Shown here in pieces: positions 33,001 to 44,157 of a stretch of 64,000 nt of DNA; the stretch's first letter is position 1; every line of letters starts with the position of its first letter. The position numbers were made by a program, and so were the translations under genes. Source of the DNA: Amphibalanus amphitrite (Eukaryota > Arthropoda > Thecostraca > Balanomorpha > Balanidae); NCBI RefSeq assembly GCF_019059575.1, contig NW_024881587.1:527001-591000 (forward strand), read 5' to 3'. Under the pieces are notes generated by a model, which saw only the letters and a program-made list of their open reading frames with translations, was not told the DNA's origin and ran no database searches.

Positions 33001-33785
33001 ACAAGTCTGCCACATGCATCCTGTGGCATGACGGCCTGGCTGGGCGGAGCGGCGCAGAGGTAGCTGCCGCCCTTTACCTGTTTTTAACAACAGTGTGCCG
33101 CAACATCCCGCACGTTGTCTTGTGGCTGGACATTTGTGCGTCACAGAACAAGTCATGGGTGTTGATGACGACCCTCATGACGGCGATCAACTGCCCCTCC
33201 ACCAGCACGCAGAGCATCACCCTGAAGTTCTTCGAGCCTGGCCACACCTCGATGTCCGCCGATGCTGTGCATCAGGTCGTAGCGAAGAACCTGAAAAGGA
33301 TGGCAAGGGTGGAGGATTTTCAGGACTACGCTGAAGCCACAGAAGCTGCTGGAGTGCGCTGCGTGGTCATGGAGCCGGGGAGCAACATGGTGCGGATCGA
33401 GGACGCCATCAGTCGCTACGCGCTGAAGATGTTGGGCGACCAAGGACTGCGACCGGACCTTCTACACTTCAAGACTGTGAAAGTCGAGCGGGGATCGGAC
33501 GAGATCTTCACCAAGACGATCTTAAAGGGCAAGGACTGGATGGTGTACAAGGTGCTGAAAAGCACGTGCCACGTAAAAGAACAGCCAGCACTGAGAACGA
33601 CTTGTAGTGGGATAACAAAGGAGAGGGCGCAGGGCATATGGTCCAGCCTGGTCCCACATCTGCGTGCGCACAAGCGTGAGTTCTGGCGCAAGATCCTGAG
33701 TGCCAGTCTTGGACAAGAAAGTACAAAACGCAAGAGGGTAGACACGCCCACAGGAGGCAGGCGCAAGAGAAGCCGGAAGAGTTAA
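30042..33785 (+). CDS. Putative DDE-type transposase (DUF7869-like), one in-frame TAA
   Basis: One frame of 1247 codons, open except for a TAA at codon 903 (32748-32750). Residues 1-80 include a small chromo/SH3-like patch (VGLKWKGEVWTGTV). Residues about 160-530 are some 34 copies of an 11-residue EETPRPESPAQ repeat. A cysteine cluster (Cys679, 683, 687) opens the conserved part. Cys877-x2-Cys880 and Cys905-x2-Cys908-x2-His911 straddle the stop. The C-terminal half has spaced acidic motifs fitting an RNase H fold: MSADMM (Asp943), LWLDICASQNKSW (Asp1030) and FEPGHTSMSADAVH (Glu1065/Asp1074). It ends in a basic RKRV...RRKRSRKS tail, a likely nuclear signal. This matches the 'DUF7869' proteins I know from invertebrate genomes (from memory, unverified). 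It is the only substantial gene in the 17.2-kb TIR element, so it is the best candidate for its transposase. Confidence 0.75.
30517..31629 (+). repeat. 33-bp in-frame minisatellite, about 34 units
   Basis: Unit 'gaggagacgccgcgccccga' plus 13 bp, encoding EETPRPESPAQ with variants (TAPE, LDQE, GSPAQ). One unit near 31180 is 3 bp short and keeps frame. The G+C-rich unit has no stops in several frames on both strands, giving long false reading frames. Confidence 0.95.
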
Positions 33786-34079
33786 GGGGCTCAGGCAAGA
33801 CAGGGATCCGTGTCAGTGCGCACATGTGACTGCGTGTGCCAGTCAGATGAGATAGAAGCACAAAGTTCTTCTGATAATTTGTTATGACCTGTTTTGTACA
33901 TTTGTATGCGTGATCCTTTTCACGTGATATGTATTCAATCAATTCAAAGGCACACAAACACTTCGTATAAAAAGTTCTTGTTCTGCCGCAAGTGACCTCA
34001 GTCACAAGTTCTTCTTGGTGACTGAGGAAGTCTGACTTGATGACTGCGTTTGTTTGATAACCTTCTGATGTTTATGTCT

Positions 34080-34085
34080 AATAAA
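34080..34085 (+). terminator. Candidate polyadenylation signal
   Basis: AATAAA, 295 bp after the transposase stop at 33785, in an AT-rich context. It is the first canonical signal I see downstream. Confidence 0.5.
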
Positions 34086-34285
34086 CAATTAGACGAACCC
34101 AGGTTTGTTATGTAACATGAGCTGGCAAATCAGTGTGATGGAATTTGTCGATAATTATGGTAGCGTAAAAGTATCAATGAAACCAATACGTTGTGGCAAC
34201 GCGACAGATTCAGTAAAGTTTGATGTTCCGACATTATCGATTATTACAGCACAGCGAACATTACAAGGCACTTATACGAACGTCG

Positions 34286-34714
34286 TACATACCAACAAAC
34301 GAACGAACGAACGAACGAACGAACGAACGAACGAACGAACGAACGAACGAACGAACGAACGAACGAACGAACGAACGAACGAACGAACGAACGAACGAAC
34401 GAACGAACGAACGAACGAACGAACGAACAAACAAACAAACAAACAAACAAACAAACAAACAAACAAACAAACAAACAAACAAACAAACAAACAAACAAAC
34501 AAACAAACAAACAAACAAACAAACAAACAAACAAACAAACAAACAAACAAACAAACAAACAAACAAACAAACAAACAAACAAACAAACAAACAAACAAAC
34601 AAACAAACAAACAAACAAACAAACAAACAAAAACAAACAAACAAACAAACAAACAAACAAACAAACAAACAAACAAACAAACAAACAAACAAACGAACGA
34701 ACGAACGAACGAAC
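34286..34714 (+). repeat. Tetranucleotide microsatellite (AACG)n-(AACA)n-(AACG)n
   Basis: About 34 AACG units, then about 66 AACA units (one extra A near 34631), then 5 AACG units. Overlapping frames translate as NERT/NKQT and as SFVRSFVC repeats; none is a gene. Confidence 0.95.
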
Positions 34715-34914
34715 ATTAAATGACCTAGTCACCGAATACTTGTTCCTTGGTTTGCTTAGGTTAGGTTTTGGTTAGCATACATAAAGCTAAGCACAATAGG
34801 TACCATTCTGATTAATCCTGTTGCAAGAAGATTTATTGATAAGCGATTCGGATCTCACTAGACACTCACATCAGGCGGTCCGATCAGCTGTTTTGCAGGC
34901 GATATACCTACCTA

Positions 34915-35265
34915 GTGGGTTTTGCCACTGGTGACGGGGTGGATATAGTGGGTTTAGCCATGATTTAGGGCTTCTGATGGGTTTTGCCAAGCTGCCCTAA
35001 AGGTGTCAGAACCCATTACTGTCTTTTGATGGGTTTTGCCATGCTAGCTTACGTGCGTCAAAACCCATTCCTGGTCATATATATCAAAAGAAATATAATT
35101 TTTGAATAATAACGTAGTAGATTGATGTAGAATTATTTATTTTATATGCATAACCAAAAATAAAGCTAAAAACCGGTTCTAAGAGGCTATAGTTAAGCGA
35201 AACAGAAAAACGGCTCTCCTGAAAAATTTACTCGAGCCGAAAATGAGCACGTAATGGGTTTTTCC
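34915..35265. promoter_or_regulatory. Right subterminal AAAACCCAT motif array
   Basis: 'gggttttgcc' or its complement occurs near 34918, 34959 (variant), 34979, 35010, 35029 and 35056, then ACGTAATGGGTTTTTCC in the TIR at 35249. It mirrors the left-end array but with fewer and more decayed copies. Confidence 0.65.
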
Positions 35266-35277
35266 TTTGGACGGCAG
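35249..35277 (-). repeat. Right TIR of the 17.2-kb element
   Basis: Exact reverse complement of 18059-18087, followed by the AAAT duplicate. Confidence 0.9.
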
Positions 35278-35370
35278 AAATCACCAGAAGTACAGGAACT
35301 TGTTCATGACATACAAGAAGATACACTGTTTCTGGGTCATGTAGACGCTGAGCGGTCACCGTGGATCGTA
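35278..35370 (+). pseudogene. Ty3/gypsy Pol, start of protease region (element G, piece 3)
   Basis: The frame reads SPEVQELVHDIQED and FLGHVDAERSPWIV, typical of the sequence just before the gypsy protease. It is bounded on the left by the 17.2-kb element and on the right by the Tc1-like insertion. Confidence 0.8.
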
Positions 35371-36729
35371 CAGGGTGTCTCAAAAGTTCGCTTACACGTT
35401 TCCCATGTCAATAAAGCATATAAGAACCGGCCAAAAATCTAAGGTTTTGGTGTCCGTGTGTACACTAGACAAATATGCATGCTTTGACAACTGATTCGGA
35501 AGGTTGGAAACCAAACCCTTTGCTGTATCTCCAAAAATATTTGCCCATACCGACTTTCGTCACTCCGTCAGCTGCCGGAGGCTGATAAAAGGTTACCAGC
35601 TTTCAAGCTCTTGTAGGGGAATCCCCCGCAGTTTCTGCGTCGGATTAAGGTTTGACGAGCTCCCCGGCAACATCCGCTTCTCCCTGAAAGCCGATAGCTT
35701 GCATCGACACCATCCGTGAGTATTTTGTAGGTCTTCTCTGGCGCTAACTCCTTCATGAATGACTGGCGCCGACCTCCCAAGCACCATTTTCCTTTTCAAA
35801 ACAACCCCATTCCTGAACAAATGGGAAGTGCCAGGGGCAAATTTTTCGCAGCATATCGTAGCAGAATGTGTCGGCCATCTGTTTCTTAGACACATTTTGC
35901 AAAATTTGAAAATCCCGAAGGCTCGTCATTCCCAATGCCAAGACCTTCGCTGGGTTCCGGAGTGTTTTCCTCAGGAGAGGTTCTGCTTTGTAAACGGCCA
36001 AAACCTGTCCATCGTGCGGTTTTGTCCGGATTTTGTGTGTAAAAGAAAGCTATTTGCTCCAGATCTGCCTCTTGAAACTTCGTTAGAAAAAAATTTACAT
36101 TAATTGACACTTTTGGAGGGTCACTTGTCCTCGGCATTGACGATTTTCGTATTATTTTCCCTCAAAATTTAGCGTTATAGATATTATAAACAATTTTAAA
36201 TGATATTTTGTCTTTATTTTATGATGACCTGCAATTTTTGAAACTGGGTAACCTCTGTCTGTGAGCTTCTAGTCAGTTTTCAATAGTTAGGACTGCATTT
36301 TCAGGTGCTTTCCGGAGCACGAATCTGCTGCGGTCCAAGGGTCGTTCAAAGCGCTGTTAGTCTCGCATGGTTTTGTCCTTCAAAAATTTTAGCCACCGTT
36401 TTTATTAGATGACCATCATGTTGTACTCATCCTCGCCGACACTTTGCCATGTGTCATTTCCGACCTAACCATTCCCATTACTCGTGAAGCAGAGAGTTTC
36501 TCAGCCGACCCGAGTATGCGACCTCCATTTTCATGCCTAATCCATGGTCAGAGGTGAACCCTTTTTGTGAGCTCATGAAGGGTCGAATGCGCTTGAAAAC
36601 AATGAAGCTGCTTGAGGAAGGTTGTTACCAATGCCCATGCAAAATTTCGACTGTTAATTTCATGTTGATTCAGAATTATTGACAAAAAAGCATGGCTGGT
36701 ACCTGTAAGCGAACTTTTGAGACACCCTG
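35371..36729 (-). mobile_element. Tc1/mariner-type element, copy 2, inserted in gypsy pol
   Basis: 1359 bp. TIRs CAGGGTGTCTCAAAAGTTCG and complement match for about 26 bp; TA on both sides (35369-35370, 36730-36731). The minus strand retains pieces like a Tc1 transposase, including PGSSSNLNPTQKLRG (near 35660), comparable to the family's SPDLNPIENLWG. Length fits a 1.3-1.4-kb Tc1-like element with a dead gene. The TA falls inside a Val codon (35368-35370) and removal restores the gypsy frame. Confidence 0.85.
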
Positions 36730-37890
36730 TACACTTGAAACTGTGTGGGAAAAAGGTTCCGTTTAAGATAGAAACAGGAGCTGACGTCACTGTAATCAGT
36801 AAGGACACTCAAAGATGTCTTGGAAGCCTGCGCTGCAGCCCGTGAAGCAAAACCTGACTGGTCCAGGGGGTTCTGTGTCATGCTGTGGCTCGTTCAGGAC
36901 TCAGGTCAGGTTTAAGAATGAGTTTCACCAGCTGCATGTGTATGTTGTTGATGGTCTGGACAGAAACCTGCTAAGTCGTGAGATGGCTGTGCAGATGAAG
37001 ATGGTGTGTCGCATTGATGATGTTCTGCCAGAAGACCCTGCGGAGGAGCCCCTGGGCACGATGGTCGGTGAACCGGTCCGGATCCATCTCCGAGAGGACG
37101 CCCAGCCCTACTCTGTGAGCTCCGCAAGGCGCATCGCGTTGCCGCTCCTGCCAGCTGTCAAAAGGGAAGTACAGCGCATGCTCGATAGCGACATGATTGA
37201 ACCTGTTACCACTCCATCAGATTGGTGCGCCCCAATTGTGCCTGTAGTCAAGAAAGGTTCAGGGGATGGTGGAGAACCCGAAAGTAAGGTTGTGTATAGA
37301 TTTTAAGAAACTGAACCATGCCATTAAACGTGAAACATACCAGCTTCCTACTGTTGATGAGCTGATACCGAGGCTTGCGGGAGCCAAGATGTTCAGCGTG
37401 CTTGATGCTTCAAGTGGATTTTGGCAACTCCCTCTCCACAAGGATAGCCGCCACCTGACGTGCTTCATAACGCCCTTCGGCAGGTTCCGCATGAAGCGCC
37501 TACCTTTCGGCATTTCCATAGACCCGGAAGTGTACCAGAGGAGGATGAACCTGCTGCTGGAAGGCATCGAAGGAGTCGTCTGCTACATGGATGACGTCCT
37601 CGTCTTCGGAGCTTCTGAAGAGGATCATGACAAGAACCTGAAACAAGTTCTCAAGAGGATGAAATCGGAGGGACTGACCCTGAACCAGAGCAAGTGCCAC
37701 CTGAGACAGAAGAGGATGAAGTACCTGGGACACATCGTCAGTGAAGATGGCGTAGAAGTTGATCCCGCAAAGGTAGCAGCAATCCAGGCTCTGAAGAGAC
37801 CATCGAACGTGAAGGAGGTGAAGCAGCTGCTGGGCATGGTGAACTACGTGGGCCGCTTCATCCCTCAGCTGTCAGAGACAGGTAGCGCGC
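36730..37890 (+). pseudogene. Ty3/gypsy protease and reverse transcriptase (element G, piece 4)
   Basis: Protease: the active-site motif reads ETGADVTVIS (Glu codon 36771-36773) where the family has DTGA, so the catalytic aspartate is lost; a frame change follows near 36825. RT: a long frame with SDMIEPVTTPSDWCAPIVPVVKK (37185-37255), then after a small frame change LCIDFKKLN (37285), FSVLDASSGFWQL (37395), PFGRFRMKRLPFGI (37470) and the intact catalytic YMDD (37584-37595), then LGHIVSEDGVEVD and LLGMVNYVGRFIPQLSE. Homology stops near 37890, before RNase H and integrase. Confidence 0.9.
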
Positions 37891-38691
37891 CGCCCCGCAT
37901 GAAGTCAGCGTGGCTTGATTCAGGCATCAGGGCACGTTCACAAACCGAGCCCTCCTGTGCCGTCTGCTGGCAGACCAGCATCTGGCTCATGCCGCCATGG
38001 ATGCCACCATGCAATTTTACTACCATACGAAAGGAAATATTGTACCCTTTCACACAACTGTCTTAGACGAACACTAACAAATGAACCCGTCGGTGACTCG
38101 GCTACTGCTCATAGCACAAGTCATCTCGCAAGGTCAGGTCACTACTGAGTTGAAAACCGATACCAGAAGCACGTATTCATTCAATATTCCCACTTTTATC
38201 ATCAGAAGAGAAACTGTGCAAAGTGCAAACAGATATGGCGAAAAGAAAATAGATGTCCCGATACTATCGTTACACCCTGTTCATACTGATAAGCGGTTTA
38301 AACATTACAATTCCCTAGCATTGCACTGACCCTGGTGTCCGTGGTAGATGTGGAGACAGTCCCGATGTGCCAGGCTCAGCAGATATGTGATCAGGTGCTG
38401 TTGAAGTTCATGGCACTGGAGTAAATGTTCGCTGGGATCTCGTGGGTTGACACTGGGGATATAATAGCCCGGTGTCACGACCTGGCATCGGATAGTTTTC
38501 TTTATCACCAAATCAAATTGTAATATCAACACCAGGTTATGTTTTGTTTTCCACTGCACCTGTTAGTCTTTATTATCATGTTACATTGTAATGAATACTT
38601 AACATAAGCTGGCACAACATCCACCCATTCACAGATAAGCTTAGCCCACATATGCAGAGACATGCACATAAACCTAGCCCACATATACACT
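37891..38691. other. Unassigned sequence after truncated gypsy RT
   Basis: No recognisable gypsy RNase H or integrase. The open frame runs on to 38066 without family resemblance. The rest is AT-rich with no gene seen; the imperfect repeat 'cacataaacctagcccacatatac' lies at 38648-38690. Confidence 0.4.
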
Positions 38692-38766
38692 GCTAGCGGC
38701 AGAGCCTATTTTAAGGGAATTTGACTGGGGGGGCAACCTGGAAAATTGTCTTTAATAATCCATTAA

Positions 38767-39470
38767 CCCTCGCCCGTATTGGTGTTTCCAGTAGCGAGCG
38801 TATAGGGGGGGGGGGGGGGGGGTCCGTTGGACCCTCCCCCTTGCCGTTTCGCCCCTGATCGAGCTAGAGCTTCGCGGAAAAAACGACCGTGTTGCCCGTG
38901 ATAAAAGGAAGCCGATTATACCCAATTTTAAGGTCCTAGGTCATCGGTTGACCTTCCAGGTCAGGTCATTGACCCAAAAGTCGGGAAAATCGGGACCTGT
39001 TAGAGCGTCGTAAAGAGTGGCTGCTATGGTTTTTCGGGGTGCTGATCACGAATATCATGTTAGTAATGATCATAGATGATGTCTTCATGCATTTAGGCCA
39101 GGTCAGGTCAGGTCAGGTCAACCAGTAAGGGTTTTGCCGGGTATTCGTAGTAGGTGGCAACCGCCTCTGACAGCTTCGTAACATGTTACGAAGGCACCAA
39201 AACTACTTCGTAAATGGTCAAATGGTTGCTTAATTCGAATTCAGCTCCAAAAACTAGCCTAGAAAGTAGAAACATATAAAACTCGAAAATGTGAACCGAG
39301 GTCATCAAAGGTAAATGATCTGACCTGACCTTCCGGTGATCTTGACACCCACCCTAATGCATGGGAGCTACATCATATCCCATGTTTGAACGTTTGAAAC
39401 CACGAAAAGACTGCAAACGCGCGGCTAATGCGAGGCGACATACGCCGAATCGCGACCTCGGCCAAACATG
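38767..39470. mobile_element. piggyBac-like MITE, left part only
   Basis: TTAA (38763-38766) then CCCTCGCCCGTATTGGTG. It runs parallel to 47041-47712 with small indels, including the G tract, the 'tcgagctagagcttcgcgga' phrase and AGGTCAGGTCAGGTCA (39103-39118). Homology ends near 39470 where the minisatellite starts; the right end is missing. Confidence 0.75.
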
Positions 39471-39474
39471 GTGC

Positions 39475-40030
39475 CATGGTGCTAGGCCGCCGGTGCATCT
39501 GAAAGAACTGTGGTGCCCCTGACAAGCCTGAAGTTCCAACAACAGGCCCGTGGTGCCCCTGACAGGCCCATGATGCCTTTGCGAGGCCGGTGGTGTCCAC
39601 GTGAGGCCGGTGGTGCCCCTGGGCCCTGACAGGACTGTGGTGCTCCTGACAAGCCTGGAGTGTCCCCGACAGGCACGTGGTGCCACTAACAGGCCCAAGG
39701 TGTCCCAGTCCCTGCGAGGCCGGTGGTGTCCCTGCCAGGCATGTGGTGTCCATACTAGGCCTCTGGTGCCCCTGACAGGTCCGTGGCGCCCTTGCTAGGC
39801 CTATGGTGCCTCTGGCAGGCCTATGGTGCCCCTGGCGGGCCTGTGGTGGTACCCCTGACAGGCCCAAGGTGGTGCCCCTGCGAGGCCGGTGGGGCCCCTG
39901 GCAGGTCTGTGGTGCCCCTGGCAGACCTATGGTGCTCTTGCTAGGTTGATGGTGCTCCCAACAGGCCTGTGGTGCCCCTGACAGGCCGGTGGTGCCCCTG
40001 GCAGGCCTGTGGTGTCCCCGGGCCCCAAGA
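39475..40030 (+). repeat. Minisatellite, 24-30-bp unit
   Basis: About 20 units built on 'aggcc.gtggtgcccctgac'. Long minus-strand frames (39373-40044) are products of the repeat. Confidence 0.85.
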
Positions 40031-40346
40031 GGGTGGGGGGTCATGACCCATATGACCCACCCTTAGATACACCACTGGTCATTACTTACAGACTGACTCA
40101 TTTGACATCCATTGCAAAACAAGTCACAGTAGTTACGTAGTATGTTTGTCACCCTGTTCCTTTATGCCCATTTTTATAGTGGGCAAATCTCGACGACTGG
40201 GGGGGCAATTCTGTTGAGTGCGGGGGCATTTGCCCCCCCAGTTAACATGTTAAAATAGGCCCTGGCTAGCGGTAAACATTGACCATTGTACCTATTTAAA
40301 TCACGGATAAAGAAGAAGATGCAGCACACCGCATCTTCATTTCGTT

Positions 40347-40376
40347 ACGAGCGAGCGAGCGCAGCGAGCGAGCGAG
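40347..40376 (+). repeat. (GAGC)n tract
   Basis: 'gagcgagcgagcgcagcgag' and further units just upstream of the foldback complex. Confidence 0.7.
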
Positions 40377-40390
40377 TTCATACTGAATTA

Positions 40391-41454
40391 AAGGTAGTGT
40401 GCCACCTTTGAAAGATTTCCCATTTTCTTTTTCCTAGGATAAGAAGCTTCTGTTTTTACCTATTATCGCAAAAAAAGGGCCTGGAATAGTGCTTTTTTTG
40501 CCTAAAAGTTTATCGGTTTTTCGATATGTATAACAACTGTAGTGGGCTGACCTGCAAACAGGCGTCGGCAACAAACGCGAATGCGGCGCACATGTGACAA
40601 TAAGCAAAGGTCATTATAGAGTTACGACGTACGAGAATGAGTTATCAGCTGTCTAATCGTAGACAACACAATGTCTGACTTAAACTGTTAGCCTGTATTG
40701 GTATTGTTTTTTTAATTTGGCTGTCGTACATTAATTTATGGTTTGAAATATGATTTTATGTAAAATAATTGATATAAAACAGCTGTCTCTTAAATTATGA
40801 CCCCATTTCACCACACGAAAGTGGCAGAAATGACAATGATCAGCTGACGCATTTTTCTTGGCCGAAGTCAGAGCGCGCGGCCCGACGCACCACCACCGCA
40901 CCACAAAGTATGAGCAGAAGCCACGCCCAAAGCCAGGGCCCCGGTAACGTGAGGTAGCCGAGTCGGGGCAGCGTGCGCTGACCCAAGCCGGGGCCGCGGC
41001 TTTGGGCGCGGTCTACCGCATCCCCGCGGGCAGCCCCGGGCTATCACATGACACCGGGAGGACGCGCGGCCCCGGCTTGGGTCAGGGCACGCTGCCCCGA
41101 CTCGGCTACCTCACGTTACCGGGGCCCTGGCTTTGGGCGCGGTCTACCGCACCACCTAACAGGCGTGTTCGAAACCGCAGGAGATGATGATGAACGGGTT
41201 TATCGAAACTTGATTGGATGAGCCTATCGGTAATAGCGATTTTGGTGTGTGCATTTATTGTTCATAGTGGTGTGAAATGTGGTTGGGGTACGACCGACAA
41301 CCCGTCGGGGCGAATTTCGCGCTGGGGTACTCAAAATTTGAAGAATTTAAGACGTTTCCATGAGTTTTGAAGGTATGGATGAGTTCTAAAAATCCGGTTC
41401 TCCTTATCTGGGTCATTAACTCCATATGGTCCAGGAAAGCTGGCACACTACCTT
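40391..41454. mobile_element. MITE family C, unit X of the foldback complex
   Basis: TIRs AAGGTAGTGTGCCACCTT at the left and the complement of AAGGTAGTGTGCCAGCTT at the right; TA on both sides (40389-40390, 41455-41456). It contains an inner GC-rich inverted repeat (about 40925-41005 versus 41065-41145) sharing 'cagggccccggtaacgtgag' and 'gcggtctaccgc'. No gene. Confidence 0.75.
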
Positions 41455-41914
41455 TAAAGGTAGTGTGCCAGCTTTCCTGGACCGTATGGAGTTAATGGCC
41501 CAGATAAGGAGAACCGGATTTTTAGAACATATCCATACCTTCAAAACTCATGGAAACGTCTTAAATTCTTCAATTTTTTAGTAACCCAGTGCGAAATTCG
41601 CCCCGACGCACATTGCCCCAACAGACGGTAAATAACTTTTGAAAATACCAATTTCCAATTTTAGTGTTTTCTGGACCAAAATTTTGCGAGGAATCCGATG
41701 GTGTGGTCCCCGAAATCTGAAAAATTTCCATTTTGGAGATAGCACCTATTTTTTGAAAAATAAATATTCGTCAGGCTTAATAGTCAAATAAATTGGAAAT
41801 ATAATGAGTTAATTTTTGTAACAACACTAGAATGTGTCGAACATGAATTAGAGATATATTTTAGCTGAGATGATACTATATCTGCGCATACATGTACATG
41901 AACTAGTACATTAA

Positions 41915-42829
41915 CCCTCGTCGGCCGAGAAGGGGTGGGGCGGGTGCCGCCTAATAGGGCTTTTCGCGATAGCTTAAAACTCGCTTAGGGTAGACAGCTG
42001 AAACTTGGCATACCTAATCTTTTATTCAAGCTGGATCTTTTGACCTCAACTGCGTTTTCAGGTCAGGTCAGGTCACTGACCTATGACGTCATAAATGAGC
42101 CTCTGCGAGGTCCTCAGATGTTGCAACTTTGCAACGCCCTCAGTGCCAGAGGAACTTTCACAGGAAGATAAAACTTACAGGACGTAGTATCCTTCAGAGG
42201 TCTCACAACTTGTATATCTCGGATTTAACCTAAATGTCACATGAGGTCAGGTCGGTCACATGACCTCACCATTATAAGTCAATGGGGGAAATACGAAAAC
42301 TGTTATTTTGGCGCCGTAATGATCTAAAACTATCCCAAGCACATGAAATCGTGGTTTCATGATCGGACCTTACAAAGAGTACATGAAACCACGATTTCAT
42401 GTGCTTGGGACAGTTTTAGATCATTTCCGGCGCCAAAATAACAGTTTTCATATTTCCCCCATTGACTTATAATGGTGAGGTCACGTGACCGACCTGACCT
42501 CATGTGACATTTAGGTTAAATCCGAGATATACAAGTTGTGAGACCTCTGAAGGATACTAAGTCCTGTAAGTTTCATCTTCCTGTGAAAGTTCCTCTGGCA
42601 CTGAGGGCGTTGCAAAGTTGCAACATCTGAGGACCTCGCAGAGGCTCATTTATGACGTCAAAGGTCAGTGACCTGACCTGACCTGAAAACGCAGTTGAGG
42701 TCAAAAGATCCAGCTTGAATAAAAGATTAGGTATGCCAAGTTTCAGCTGTCTACCCTAAGCGAGTTTTAAGCTATCGCGAAAAGCCCTATTAGGCGGCAC
42801 CCGCCCCACCCCTTCTCGGCCGGCGAGGG
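41915..42829. mobile_element. piggyBac-like MITE forming the heart of the palindrome
   Basis: TTAA (41911-41914, 42830-42833) flanks CCCTCGTCGGCCGAG and its near complement. The whole 915 bp is almost a perfect inverted repeat. It contains AGGTCAGGTCAGGTCA and its complement (42060-42075; 42674-42690). Whether it is an insertion or the original centre cannot be told. Confidence 0.65.
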
Positions 42830-44157
42830 TTAATGTACTAGTTCATGTACATGTATGCGCAGATATAGTATCATCTCAGCTAAAATATATCTCTAATTCA
42901 TGTTCGACACATTCTAGTGTTGTTACAAAAATTAACTCATTATATTTCCAATTTATTTGACTATTAAGCCTGACGAATATTTATTTTTCAAAAATAGGTG
43001 CTATCTCCAAAATGGAAATTTTTCAGATTTCGGGGACCACATCATCGGATTCCTCGCAAAATTTTGGTCCAGAAAACACTAAAATTGGAAATTGGTATTT
43101 TCAAAAGTTATTTACCGTCTGTTGGGGCAATGTGGACGGGTTGTCGGTCGTACCCCAACCACATTTCACACCACTATGAACAATAAATGCACACACTGAA
43201 TGAAATCGCTATTACCGATAGGCTCATCCAATCAAGTTTCGATAAACCCGTTCATCATCATCTCCTGAGGTTTCGAACACGCCTGTTAGGTGGTGCGGTA
43301 GACCGCACCCAAAGCCAGGGCCCCGGTAACGTGAGGTAGCCGAGTCGGGGCAGCGTGCACTGACCCAAGCCGGGGCCGCGCGTCCTCCCGGTGTCATGTG
43401 ATAGCCCGGGGCTGCCCGCGGGGATGCGGTAGACCGCGCCCAAAGCCGCGGCCCCGGCTTGGGTCAGCGCACGCTGCCCCGACTCGGCTACCTCACGTTA
43501 CAGAGGCCCTGGCTTTGGGCGCGGCTTCTGCTCATACTTTGTGGTGCGGTGGTGGTGCGTCGGGCCGCGCGCTCTGACTTCGGCCAAGAAAAGTACGTCA
43601 GCTGATCATTGTCATTTCTGCCACTTTCATGTGGTGAGATGGGGTCATAACTTTAGAGACGGCTGTTTCATATCAATTATTTTACATAAAATAATATTTC
43701 AAACCATAAATTAATGTTCGACAGCCAAATTAAAGAAACAATACCAATACAGCCTTACAGTTTAAATTCGACATTGTGTTGTCTACGATTAGACAGCTGA
43801 TAACTCATTCCCATACGTCGTAACTCTATTACCGGGGTTACATGAGCGATCCGTTCCAAATACGTACTACGGTAATGCGCACCAGCTCCCCCAAAACGTA
43901 TCTACGGCACCGGTTACATGAGACTACTATCGTTTTATCTACGTCAAACGGATCTTGTTTGGCTCACCCGGGCTCACTCCTCGACGGCCGGTTATTCGTA
44001 TCACAAACGGAACAGGATTAGCGTACAGTCATGGCGCAGTTGCGGCATTTACCGGGACGACTGAACTAAATTTTAAATACTTATATCATTTGATAGGCTC
44101 AAAAACATTTAAAATTAACATGAAATCAAAAAATGAAAACAAAGTTTTCTTGTTTTA

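Larger units (their letters stand above)
18059..35277 (+). mobile_element. 17.2-kb TIR transposon with a DUF7869-type gene and satellite cargo
   Basis: The two ends are a perfect 29-bp inverted repeat beginning CTGCCGTCCAAAGGAAAAAC (18059-18087 and 35249-35277). AAAT flanks both ends (18055-18058 and 35278-35281). Removing the element with one AAAT rejoins the zinc knuckle and protease parts of one Ty3/gypsy Pol in phase, independent proof of the boundaries. Inside are subterminal motif arrays (18073-18640 and 34915-35265), higher-order repeats (18862-28560), a G/T-rich tract and a single long gene (30042-33785). The element type is not one I recognise from its TIR; the gene suggests a DDE-type transposase. 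Confidence 0.85.
38700..40264. mobile_element. hAT-like non-autonomous element with 8-bp target duplication
   Basis: Begins CAGAGCCTATTTTAA and ends in the complement of CAGGGCCTATTTTAA; both ends then have CTGGGGGGGCAA further in. The 8-bp GCTAGCGG is present on both sides (38692-38699 and 40265-40272). Eight-base duplications with CAG-starting TIRs indicate the hAT superfamily. The interior holds a truncated piggyBac-like MITE and a minisatellite; no transposase is seen. Confidence 0.85.

Noticed and set aside
34105..34732. Long reading frames (up to 204 codons) of NERT/NKQT or VCLFVCLF repeats
   Set aside because: They are translations of the (AACG)n/(AACA)n microsatellite in several frames at once.
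39373..40044. 223-codon minus-strand frame
   Set aside because: Created by the 24-30-bp minisatellite.
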